Assembly (NCBI GenBank): GCA_038326995.1
Contig: JBBQKP010000016.1
Coordinates: 1 to 28,616 of the forward strand
DNA from: JBBQKP01 sp038326995
GTDB taxonomy: Bacteria > Planctomycetota > Phycisphaerae > Tepidisphaerales > Tepidisphaeraceae
Direction: 5' to 3'
DNA: 28,616 bases
Of this stretch, positions 8,707 through 15,690 are shown in pieces (the first letter of the stretch is position 1; every line of letters begins with the position of its first letter). The notes under the pieces are model-generated. The model was not told where the DNA came from. It made no database searches and was given only the letters and a program-made list of their open reading frames with translations. A program made the translations under genes and the position numbers.

Positions 8707-10125
8707 GTCGTAGTAGCCGATCAGATAAAGGAATCGGGTCTGATTCAGAATCGGCACGGACAACGATTGGGCCTTGGATCGGACGTCGTTATAAGCTTCG
8801 AGGTCGCGGCTGGCTTCTTCGAACTGGCGGGCCTTGATGGGGTCTTGAAGGTCATCCTGGCTGAAAGCGGGAACGAGAGGCTCGTCGCCGAGCAGGAGGA
8901 AATCGGTATCGATATTGACTTGATCCACGACCTTAGCGCCCCACTGGGAGACGAGTCGCTTGAGGGCGTCGCCGTCGCGAACGCTGGAGTCGCCGCGTCG
9001 GTCGAGGTTGAACTTTCCGTAAACGACGAAGTTGTATTTGATGTTGCGGTCGTAAACGAGATTGACGGCGAGGTCGCCTTCACGGATTGATGCGCCCGGG
9101 CTGGTTCGGATGATTCGAGCTTCGCTGCTACCGGGCTGGACTCGGATGATTTCGATGCTGGCCTTGCCCTTTAGGACGGTATCGTCCTCGCCGGGTGCGC
9201 CGGTGGTCTGGGGTACGCCAAGCGGATCGAAAATTTCGAACGTCAGGCCCGGCGCGATGCCCGCGCCAGAGCCGATGTCGATCAGCACGCGGTCGCCGCC
9301 TGGAGTGCGGATGATCTTACCGTCGGCCTGGCGGAGGATTTGATCGACGGGCACGCGAAGCGACGCGAGCTGGTTGCGAGCCTGATCTCGCTCACGCTCG
9401 GCATTTTGAATCTGCCGACGAAGCTGGGCGACCTGCGTCTGCAGGTTGCGGACTGATTCCTCGCCGACCTGAGTCGCATCAACCGTCGCCTGCTGCGCCG
9501 CGGTGACAAGACCGTCCTTTTCTTGACGGAAAGATTCCGAACCGGCGACGGCTTCCTGCGCCTGCTTCTGGGCGTCAGCGACGGCCGACTGATTGGTCTC
9601 CATCTGTTTGGTCGTCGTCGCAAGCGTGTCTTCCACTTTCTTTCGGGCCGCGGCGAGATCGGAAGTGAGCTGCGTGTTGGACACCTTGATTGCGGTGAGT
9701 TGCTGGGTCAGCCCGTTGATCGCGTCGACCACCGTCGCATCAGATAGCGTCGTATTGCCGGCGGAGACCTTCGCCGCTTCGATCGCCGTTGTGACGGCGG
9801 CCTTGGCCTGGATGTCAGACGTGCCCGCGCCGGCGAGGAACGTCTGAAGTTCGTCACGCTGCTTGATCGCGACATCAATGAGGCTCATGCCCTTTAGCCC
9901 ACGCTCTGGAACGGCCTGAACTTCCTTGAGCTGCGCGATGCTGGTCGACTGCGGATTGGGAGCAATCGCGGCATACTTCGCACGCTCGGAGTCGAGGTCC
10001 TTCGTCGCGCGGTCCATGTTGACGTAGCTGATGATCGACCAGATCGCCAAAGCGACCGCTGTGATGATGGAAAGGACAGTCGCTGTGACCAGCGCGCCCT
10101 TGCTGCCTGTGTTGCCTGTGCTCAT
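8692..10125 (-). CDS. Membrane-anchored coiled-coil protein with FlgT-C-like and BRCT-like parts
   Basis: No family name is certain for this 477-residue protein. One transmembrane helix (about 11-34) is followed by an Ala/Gln-rich helical region (about 60-255) with strong coiled-coil character, e.g. NLQTQVAQLRRQIQNAERER near 227-246. A beta-barrel-like segment (about 275-355) with VLIDIGSGAGIAPGLTFEIF, KGKASIEIIRV and ASIREGDLAV resembles the C-terminal domain of FlgT-type proteins. Residues about 365-416 (FVVYGKF ... WGAKVVDQVNIDTDFLLLGD) look like a BRCT fold: an early Gly strand, a Gly-Ala-Lys-Val turn and a late DFLLLGD strand. ATG 10125 has a GAGG element about eight bases upstream. It follows murB by 241 bp on the same strand, so a cell-wall or division role is possible but unproven. 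Confidence 0.7.
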   Translation of the reverse strand: MSTGNTGSKGALVTATVLSIITAVALAIWSIISYVNMDRATKDLDSERAKYAAIAPNPQSTSIAQLKEVQAVPERGLKGMSLIDVAIKQRDELQTFLAGAGTSDIQAKAAVTTAIEAAKVSAGNTTLSDATVVDAINGLTQQLTAIKVSNTQLTSDLAAARKKVEDTLATTTKQMETNQSAVADAQKQAQEAVAGSESFRQEKDGLVTAAQQATVDATQVGEESVRNLQTQVAQLRRQIQNAERERDQARNQLASLRVPVDQILRQADGKIIRTPGGDRVLIDIGSGAGIAPGLTFEIFDPLGVPQTTGAPGEDDTVLKGKASIEIIRVQPGSSEARIIRTSPGASIREGDLAVNLVYDRNIKYNFVVYGKFNLDRRGDSSVRDGDALKRLVSQWGAKVVDQVNIDTDFLLLGDEPLVPAFSQDDLQDPIKARQFEEASRDLEAYNDVRSKAQSLSVPILNQTRFLYLIGYYDESSR

Positions 10126-10366
10126 TGAATCCTCGGTGAATGTCTGGGATGACGTCTAGGAAACGTTCTCTAGCCTAACTCCGCCCGGCCTGTCTGGGCG
10201 CGTAACACGACTGATTTCGCCAAGGCTATCGGCCAGACGCCTTTGCGGTCAAGCAGGGGCGGGTTGTGGAGACAGGCAAGATCGCGGATTCTCACCGCCG
10301 CCGCGCGGGTCGATACGCACAATTCGATCACAAAATCAGTCTTCGTATGATGACAAACGACCCATC

Positions 10367-11338
10367 TCAGCCCCAGACCTTGACCTCGGTCTCCAGTTCA
10401 ATTCCGCGGGCGGCGTGCACCTTTTCCTTCACCAGCTTCACGAGCGACAAGACGTCCTCGCTCGTGCAACCCGCGTGCGCCACCAGAAAGTTCGCGTGCT
10501 TTTCCGAAACCTGTGCGAGCCCGACTCGCGTGCCTTTGAGCCCCAATTGGTCGATGAGTGCACCCGCGGAAAGAACGCCGCCTGATGCCGCATTTTCACC
10601 GGTTCCAGTTCCCGGGTTCTTAAAGATGCAGCCGCAGTTCCGCGAATTGAGCGGCTGCGTGTTTTGCTTGTACATCCAGACTTCCTTGTACCGCTTCATG
10701 ATTTCATCGGGCGAATCTTCTTCGAGGCGAAGCGTCGCGCCGAGAATGAACGGGGCCGAGATGTTGGTCGAGCGGTAGTCGAAGATGAGGTCGTCGCGCG
10801 GGATGTCTCTGACGGTGCCGTTTTTTTCCATGACGCGCACGCCCTGAACGACGCTGCCCAGGTCGCCGAATTTTCCGCCGGCGTTCATCCTGATCGTCCC
10901 GCCGATCGTGCCGGGAATGCCCGCGAGATTTTCAATCCCCGTTCGACCGGCCCGGATCATTTTTACGATCAGCTTCTGCAAATCCACGCCCGCACCGACT
11001 CGAATCAAGTCTCCATCCTGTTCCACCTTGTGCCAATTCTCATGGGCAAATCGAATCACCAGCGCATCCACGCCCTGATCTTTCACCAATAGATTCGCGC
11101 CCAGGCCCAGCACCAGGACTTTTACATTCTGCTCTGCCGCTCGGGTCACCACGAGTCGAAGCTCAGACTCATTCGCCGGCTCCGCGTAGAACCGCGCGGG
11201 CCCGCCGATGCGGTACCAGGTGTGCCGGGCGAGTGGGATGTTTTCCTGCACGAAATCCAGCCCGGAGAAAGGTGTTTCGAGCGAGGGCGTTTTGAGCAGG
11301 GGTGTTTCGTGCAAGGGTGTTTTAAGTTGGGTGCTCAT
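10367..11338 (-). CDS. murB: UDP-N-acetylenolpyruvoylglucosamine reductase MurB
   Basis: MurB is the FAD-dependent cytoplasmic enzyme that reduces enolpyruvyl-UDP-GlcNAc to UDP-MurNAc in peptidoglycan synthesis. The 323 residues contain the FAD-binding HTWYRIGGPARFY (39-51), VLGLGANLLVKDQGVD (76-91), IPGTIGGTIRMNAGG (141-155), FDYR with the substrate Arg189, and the C-terminal LETEV with the catalytic Glu. The proton-donor position, Ser in E. coli MurB, appears to be Cys237 in NCGCIFKNP. The ATG overlaps the murC stop as ATGA, indicating translational coupling. The N-terminus (residues 5-24) consists of four five-residue xxTPx repeats encoded by 15-bp DNA repeats, before the conserved core begins near residue 28. 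Confidence 0.95.
   Translation of the reverse strand: MSTQLKTPLHETPLLKTPSLETPFSGLDFVQENIPLARHTWYRIGGPARFYAEPANESELRLVVTRAAEQNVKVLVLGLGANLLVKDQGVDALVIRFAHENWHKVEQDGDLIRVGAGVDLQKLIVKMIRAGRTGIENLAGIPGTIGGTIRMNAGGKFGDLGSVVQGVRVMEKNGTVRDIPRDDLIFDYRSTNISAPFILGATLRLEEDSPDEIMKRYKEVWMYKQNTQPLNSRNCGCIFKNPGTGTGENAASGGVLSAGALIDQLGLKGTRVGLAQVSEKHANFLVAHAGCTSEDVLSLVKLVKEKVHAARGIELETEVKVWG
11270..11329 (-). repeat. 15-bp tandem repeat, four units, in murB N-terminus
   Basis: Four adjacent 15-bp units (11270-11284, 11285-11299, 11300-11314, 11315-11329) share the core GGGTGTTTY on the plus strand. On the coding strand they give LKTPL, HETPL, LKTPS and LETPF. The units differ by a few bases each, so the array is not brand new. 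Confidence 0.85.
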
Positions 11339-12927
11339 GTGCAGCGTGTCCCACTAGAGTTGGGGCCGGATCGGGTCAGGCCGGTGTTTTGGACGGCGTC
11401 GGGTGGAGCGGTAATGGTCCCGGCGTTCAGTCGCCTTGCAGATTGCATCGGCGAAGGTGCGGATCTGACCAGACTCGCCGCCAGCTCGTGAATGTTTCCC
11501 GCGCCCATGGTGACGATAAGCGTTTTAGATAGATCGCCGCCCGGGGATTGTTGTTTCAGAAATTCGTCGATTTCGTCGAACGTCGCGATGTGTCTTGCCC
11601 TGCTAGAACTGTCAAACCCATTGATCCGCCGAACCAGCTCCTGCGCGCTGCACATCGCCCGCTCCTGGGGTGAATCGCGCACCGCATAAATGTCCGACGC
11701 GATCACCTCGTCCGCATCGACAAACGCACCGGCGAACTCATCAAGCAGTAGCCTCGTGCGGCTATATTGATGAGGCTGAAACACGCACACGAGTTTTGCC
11801 GGTTTGTACTTTTCTCGCAGCGCACGAAGCGTGACACGCACTTCAGTCGGATGATGGCCGTAGTCGTCAACGACCAGCGGCGCATCGTCCACATTGGCCA
11901 GATGCCCCATCTCCGTCATTCGCCGATCGACGCCGTTGAACATCGCCAGCGCATCGGCCGCGTGGTGTGCGTCCGCCCCGGCATGCACCGCCGCCGCGAG
12001 TGCCGCAGTCGCGTTGTAAACATTATGAAGCCCCGCCACGCCTGGCGAGAGCGTGAGCAGCGCCGCGCCGTTGTGAACGATGGTCGCGCCCATGCGATTG
12101 CCGGGCAGCTCGCGTACGTCGGTGATGCGCCACGTCGCGCCTTCGCCCTGGCCGAACGTCTCGATGGGACACGCGGCGCCTTGGACTGCTTTGGCGATGT
12201 TGGCATCGTCGTCGCGAACAATCAGCAGGCCGTGCGCGGGAATGAGCCCGGCGAAATGCGCGAAGCTTTCGATGATCGCCTCGAGCGTGCCGTAACAATC
12301 CAGATGGTCGGCCTCAATGTTGTTGAGGATCGCGACGGTCGGCCTGAGGCTATGAAAGCTGCGGTCGTACTCGCACGCCTCGACCACAAAACCCGGCCCC
12401 CGGCCCGACTGACTTCCGCCGCCCAGTTGCGGCACCTCGCCGCCCACCACGAAGCTGGGCTCGAGCCCGCATTTCACCATCGCCAGGGCGAGCATCGCAG
12501 TCGTCGTGCTCTTGCCATGCGTCCCCGCGACGGCGATGCCCAGACGGTCTGCCATCACCCGGCCCAGCAGCTGCGCGTATTTCACCACGACAAGCCCACG
12601 CGAAACTGCGGCGCGATATTCGGCGTTGTCGTCCTTGACCGCGGCCGTGCGAACGACGAGGCGCGTGCGCTGCGGAATTCCGCTGCCGTCCTGCAAAGTG
12701 GTGATCATCGCCCCGCGCATTGCCAATCGACGCGTGACACCCGAGTCCTTCGAATCGGATCCAGAGACGATCGCGCCGGCATCAATGAGGACATTCGCCA
12801 GTCCCGACATCCCGCTGCCGCCGATGCCGATGAAATGAACACGCTGCTTCGCGAAAGAGACGGGAAAACTCCCATCATCCGCCGCGGCCCGCGCATCCGT
12901 TCGCGATAAGCCAATCAACTGATTCAC
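11335..12927 (-). CDS. murC: UDP-N-acetylmuramate--L-alanine ligase MurC
   Basis: MurC adds L-alanine to UDP-MurNAc with ATP in the cytoplasmic stage of peptidoglycan synthesis. From GTG 12927 it has 530 residues. Landmarks in order are the Rossmann motif FIGIGGSGMSGL (about 32-43), the P-loop AGTHGKSTTT, the magnesium/ATP region NNIEADHLD, VDDYGHHPTEV and QPHQYSRTR. The frame runs open to 13122 with ATG codons at 12993 and 12981, but that stretch is built from short DNA repeats and its protein (e.g. KPLTKPL) does not resemble a MurC N-terminus, so I prefer the later GTG. None of the starts has a clear ribosome site. The C-terminal 40 residues are low in complexity. The stop overlaps the murB ATG by four bases. 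Confidence 0.93.
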   Translation of the reverse strand: MNQLIGLSRTDARAAADDGSFPVSFAKQRVHFIGIGGSGMSGLANVLIDAGAIVSGSDSKDSGVTRRLAMRGAMITTLQDGSGIPQRTRLVVRTAAVKDDNAEYRAAVSRGLVVVKYAQLLGRVMADRLGIAVAGTHGKSTTTAMLALAMVKCGLEPSFVVGGEVPQLGGGSQSGRGPGFVVEACEYDRSFHSLRPTVAILNNIEADHLDCYGTLEAIIESFAHFAGLIPAHGLLIVRDDDANIAKAVQGAACPIETFGQGEGATWRITDVRELPGNRMGATIVHNGAALLTLSPGVAGLHNVYNATAALAAAVHAGADAHHAADALAMFNGVDRRMTEMGHLANVDDAPLVVDDYGHHPTEVRVTLRALREKYKPAKLVCVFQPHQYSRTRLLLDEFAGAFVDADEVIASDIYAVRDSPQERAMCSAQELVRRINGFDSSSRARHIATFDEIDEFLKQQSPGGDLSKTLIVTMGAGNIHELAASLVRSAPSPMQSARRLNAGTITAPPDAVQNTGLTRSGPNSSGTRCT

Positions 12928-12968
12928 TATGTGTGTGAGTGTACAGGGGTGAAAGGAATTTGGTATAG

Positions 12969-13141
12969 GCGCATTGCGCATTGCGCACTTCATGTTCGGA
13001 AAAAGAGCCGCGTACGTCGTCAGCGGTTTTGTAAGCGGTTTTATGTTCGGATTTGATTTGTCAGTCGGTTTTTGTCTTTCAGGAAAGCGAAGGAACCCTC
13101 TTACCCAAGACTGCTTACCCAAGACCGCTTACCCATACGCG
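12969..13141. repeat. Cluster of short tandem repeats upstream of murC
   Basis: The divergent gap between murC and the small gene at 13270 is packed with short direct repeats: GCGCATT units (7 bp) at 12969-12988, GTMAGCGGTTTT (12 bp) twice at 13019-13042, ATGTTCGGA at 12992-13000 and again at 13043-13051, and CTTACCCAAGACYG (14 bp) at 13100-13141 in two good units plus one degenerate unit. It also must hold the promoters for both directions; no clear -35/-10 pair stands out. Confidence 0.8.
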
Positions 13142-13269
13142 CTTCCTTCGTACGCGGCTCTTTTAAGATCGGTACCAAGACGGTTGCGACCGCAAATTTG
13201 CACATGAGCCTCAAGAGTAGGCCGTTTATCTTTCGCCAGACACGTGCCAACGTGTATAGCATAGGGGCT

Positions 13270-13545
13270 ATGAAGTTCGGGAAGATCAAACGCATGCACT
13301 CCCGCGTCGGCGGGCTCGATGCTCTGTTGGAGCGCATCCTTGCCGAGTGTCCGGGCGTGACGCGAATTGTTCCGGGCCGCATCAAGGTTCGCCGCGGTAA
13401 GAACAGCATTGATTTCAAGGTTCAATACCCCACGCCGACTGGCCTGAAGTGTCAATACAACGGCACGGGCACGGTGCAGGAAGTGTTTATCGTGACGAAT
13501 CAGCCCGAGCAGGCGGCGTTGTGGATCGAGAAGGAGTTGCGATGA
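13270..13545 (+). CDS. Small basic conserved-looking protein, possibly DUF2103-like
   Basis: This 91-residue protein starts at ATG 13270, preceded by an AGGGG ribosome site. Longer in-frame starts reach back to 13072 but run through repeat DNA. Its features are MHSRVGGLDALLERIL, a helix, then VPGRIKVRRGKNSIDFKVQY and a final strand TVQEVFIVT followed by a helix. The basic GRIKVRRG segment suggests nucleic-acid or phosphate binding. The pattern reminds me of the DUF2103 family, but that is from memory and weak. The stop overlaps the GNAT start as ATGA, so the two are translated together. Function unknown. Confidence 0.65.
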   Translation: MKFGKIKRMHSRVGGLDALLERILAECPGVTRIVPGRIKVRRGKNSIDFKVQYPTPTGLKCQYNGTGTVQEVFIVTNQPEQAALWIEKELR

Positions 13546-14045
13546 GAGATCGTGATTCCGCGTCTTCGCTTCGGCTGGAGCACGTCGTCTTCACCGAGGC
13601 CGAGGTCGGCGACATTGATGCGCTTGCGGGCGTGTTCTGGCGTGCGCGAGAAGTCGCGATGCCGTGGCTCGCAAAGACGCAGACGCCCATCCAGACGCGT
13701 GCGTGGATGCGGACGACGCTGTTTCGCCAGAGCGAGATCGCAGTGGTCCGCTGGGGCCTGACCGGGCCGCAAAAACCCGTCGCATTCGCGGCGTGGAAGC
13801 GCGACAAGCTCCAGCACTTTTACGTGCACCCCGAGCACCAGCGACAAGGCATCGGCCAGTCATTGTTCGCGCGTGTCAGTCGGCGCATGCCAGGCGGTTT
13901 CGAGTTCTGGGTCTTTCAGCGCAACACCGCCGCGCGGACGTTTTATGAAAAGCTCGGCTGCGTTCTGGTTCGCGAGACGGATGGCGCATCGAACCTGGAG
14001 CGCGAACCCGACGCACTTTACAGGTGGGCGGGAACCGTTGCTTGA
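13542..14045 (+). CDS. GNAT family N-acetyltransferase
   Basis: This 167-residue protein is a Gcn5-type acetyltransferase that moves an acetyl group from acetyl-CoA to an amine. Motif A, which binds the pyrophosphate of CoA, is FYVHPEHQRQGIGQSLF (about residues 89-105), with Q-x-x-G-I-G. The later NTAARTFYEKLGC is the usual motif B Asn/Tyr segment. ATG 13542 overlaps the preceding stop; a longer frame to 13449 lies inside the upstream gene and is not needed. The substrate cannot be told. The BIME-like repeat follows the stop by about 75 bp. Confidence 0.88.
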   Translation: MRDRDSASSLRLEHVVFTEAEVGDIDALAGVFWRAREVAMPWLAKTQTPIQTRAWMRTTLFRQSEIAVVRWGLTGPQKPVAFAAWKRDKLQHFYVHPEHQRQGIGQSLFARVSRRMPGGFEFWVFQRNTAARTFYEKLGCVLVRETDGASNLEREPDALYRWAGTVA

Positions 14046-14120
14046 ACGCGCGGTTGAGTCGCGACAGACCACTGGTACTCTGTCGTACTTAAAATTGTTG
14101 ATGATTCTGGAATGATTGAT

Positions 14121-14184
14121 GCACAGGTCAGAGACCTGTGCCACCATTAACATGTCGGTGGCACCGGTCTCCGACCGGTGTTTT
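14121..14184. repeat. BIME-like pair of inverted REP-type palindromes
   Basis: Two related hairpins sit between convergent genes. The first is GCACAGGTC-AGA-GACCTGTGC (14121-14141) followed by CACC. The second is CACCGGTC-TCC-GACCGGTG (14162-14180), preceded by GGTGG and followed by TTTT. Read on the opposite strand, the second matches the first over about 24 bp, differing in the loop and in one stem pair where A-T becomes C-G on both sides. The second hairpin plus its T run could also end the GNAT transcript, and the first could do so for the kinase on the other strand. Confidence 0.85.
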
Positions 14185-14256
14185 GTCGGCGTAACGAAAT
14201 GACACAACCACTCCCAAAGTTAAGTTGTGACAAATTACTGGTCTGCCGGCTTGCGA

Positions 14257-15171
14257 TCAAAAACCGGTGACGCTCTTGAGCGATTCGTAGCGCTGTTCGA
14301 TGGCGTCTCGCGTGGTGGATTTCAGGCCGTCGAGGGAGAAGTCGCTGATCGTGAAGCTTGCGACGACGGTGCCGTAGGCCATCGCGCGGCGAAGCACGCT
14401 GTTTGAAAGCGTGCTCTGCGTCGAGAGATATCCCATCATGCCCGCGGCGAAGCTGTCGCCCGCGCCCGTCGGATCGACGACTTTCTCTGCGGGAAACGCC
14501 GGGAGAACGAAGAACTCTTCCTGGCCCGTGAGTTTGCTGGCCAAGAGCGAGCCGTGCTCGCCCTTCTTGATGATGACGAATTTCGGCCCGAGCGCGAGCA
14601 CTTTTTTCGCCGCGAGGATCATGTTCTTCTCGCCCGTCAGAAGTTTCGCCTCGCCGTCATTCAGCACCAGCCCGTCGATGACCTTGAGCGTCTCGAGCAA
14701 ATCCTTGCGGGTCGTCTCGATCCACAGGTTCATCGTGTCAGCCACAACAAGCTTCGCGTGCTTGAGCTGACTGCGCATGTCCTGCTGAAGCTTGGGGTGC
14801 GTGTTGGCGAGGAAGACGTGCGTCGAATCGAGATAGGCTGTGGGAATTTTCGGCGCCTGCTCGGCAAGGACGTTGAGATCGACCGCCAGGGTCTGCGCGT
14901 TGTTCATGTCCTGCACGTAGCTGCCGTGCCAGCGAAAGCTCTTGCTTCCGGCACGGGTTTCCAGGCCGTCGGTATCGACAGGATGGTCGGCCAGGAGTTT
15001 TTTCAGGTCGATCGGATAGTCCGGGCCGATGACGCCCACGAGTCGCACGGGGTAGAAGAACGATGCGGCATAGGCGAAGTAAACCGCGCTGCCGCCCACG
15101 ACGTTGTCGCGCTTGCCGAAGGGGGTTTCGATGGTGTCTACGCCGATGGAGCCTGTGACGAGGAGTGACAT
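14257..15171 (-). CDS. PfkB family carbohydrate or nucleoside kinase
   Basis: This 304-residue ribokinase-like enzyme phosphorylates a sugar or nucleoside with ATP in the cytoplasm. The N-terminal substrate motif is VVGGSAVYFAYAASFF, with the double Gly of PfkB signature 1. The C-terminal signature 2 is DPTGAGDSFAAGMMGYL with the catalytic base Asp239. A frame extension to 15237 adds a Cys/Phe-rich stretch that does not fit the family, so ATG 15171 is preferred. The gene stands alone between a GNAT gene (convergent) and the TlpA-like gene (divergent). Family certain, substrate unknown. Confidence 0.88.
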   Translation of the reverse strand: MSLLVTGSIGVDTIETPFGKRDNVVGGSAVYFAYAASFFYPVRLVGVIGPDYPIDLKKLLADHPVDTDGLETRAGSKSFRWHGSYVQDMNNAQTLAVDLNVLAEQAPKIPTAYLDSTHVFLANTHPKLQQDMRSQLKHAKLVVADTMNLWIETTRKDLLETLKVIDGLVLNDGEAKLLTGEKNMILAAKKVLALGPKFVIIKKGEHGSLLASKLTGQEEFFVLPAFPAEKVVDPTGAGDSFAAGMMGYLSTQSTLSNSVLRRAMAYGTVVASFTISDFSLDGLKSTTRDAIEQRYESLKSVTGF

Positions 15172-15317
15172 GGGGCAGTGAGTGTACGAAAAAAAGGGAT
15201 CAAGGGGAACGCGCGGGCAGAACTGAAATCGGCACACCAGGCCAGTTTTAAAGGTGTTTGAAAAATGGGTGACCCTTCAGCCGTTTTAAGAAGCGCTCGA
15301 AATCTTCGATGTCCCCC

Positions 15318-15373
15318 GAGAGTGATCAAGTGAGAGTGATCAAGTGAGAGTGATCAAGTGAGAGTCATCGAAC
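15318..15373. repeat. 14-bp tandem repeat, three perfect units and one degenerate
   Basis: GAGAGTGATCAAGT occurs at 15318-15331, 15332-15345 and 15346-15359, followed by an altered copy at 15360-15373. Each perfect unit contains the palindrome TGATCA, so the array presents three such sites 14 bp apart. Confidence 0.9.
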
Positions 15374-15405
15374 ACTTATCACGGCTCAAAGACGTGGCGT
15401 TCTGA

Positions 15406-15510
15406 ACGCGTTTCTGGTCCGTCTGGCAGGACATTCTCCATCTGAATCTCGTGAAGAGCGTTCTACTCGTGAAGCAACGCAATGTCCTGCCGGACGGGCC
15501 AGACGCGCGT
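15406..15510. repeat. 30-bp imperfect inverted repeat (REP-like family 2)
   Basis: The left arm (15406-15435) and right arm (15481-15510) match in inverted orientation at 26 of 30 positions, around a 45-nt spacer. The inner ends read GGCAGGACATT and AATGTCCTGCC. The spacer itself contains CTCGTGAAG twice. A related single arm occurs at 23917-23938 and a weaker one near 21069-21079. No coding capacity lies between the arms. Confidence 0.8.
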
Positions 15511-15690
15511 CTGAATTCTAAACTTTTTACGGCAATCGTAGAAACCGCTTACTGACGCGCGCGGCTCTTCATCGGCATGCGAGCCGCGTCTTCGCGAAAC
15601 TGATGTCCGCACAATCATTTTTAAGCGCATTTCACGCCGCCTCGAGTTACTATCTCAACCGACACATTTCTCTAACGATCAGGGTAAATT

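Larger units (their letters stand above)
15172..15690. other. Divergent intergenic region with two kinds of repeat
   Basis: This gap of about 520 bp between the kinase and the TlpA-like gene holds a 14-bp tandem repeat (15318-15373) and a 30-bp imperfect inverted repeat (15406-15510), both listed separately. The rest is unremarkable; the only frame of note (15603-15794) overlaps the start of the next gene and is not convincing. Promoters for both flanking genes must lie here. Confidence 0.6.

Noticed and set aside
11767..12909. 380-codon open frame on the plus strand
   Set aside because: It is antisense to murC, whose motifs are all intact, and its protein is Arg/His-rich without features.
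12928..13122. Upstream extension of murC to 13122
   Set aside because: The stretch is made of short DNA repeats and its translation does not resemble a MurC N-terminus.
15318..15373. CRISPR array
   Set aside because: Units are directly adjacent with no spacers, the unit is only 14 bp and no cas gene is present.
15406..15510. Insertion sequence ends
   Set aside because: The arms enclose only 45 nt and no transposase or target duplication is visible.
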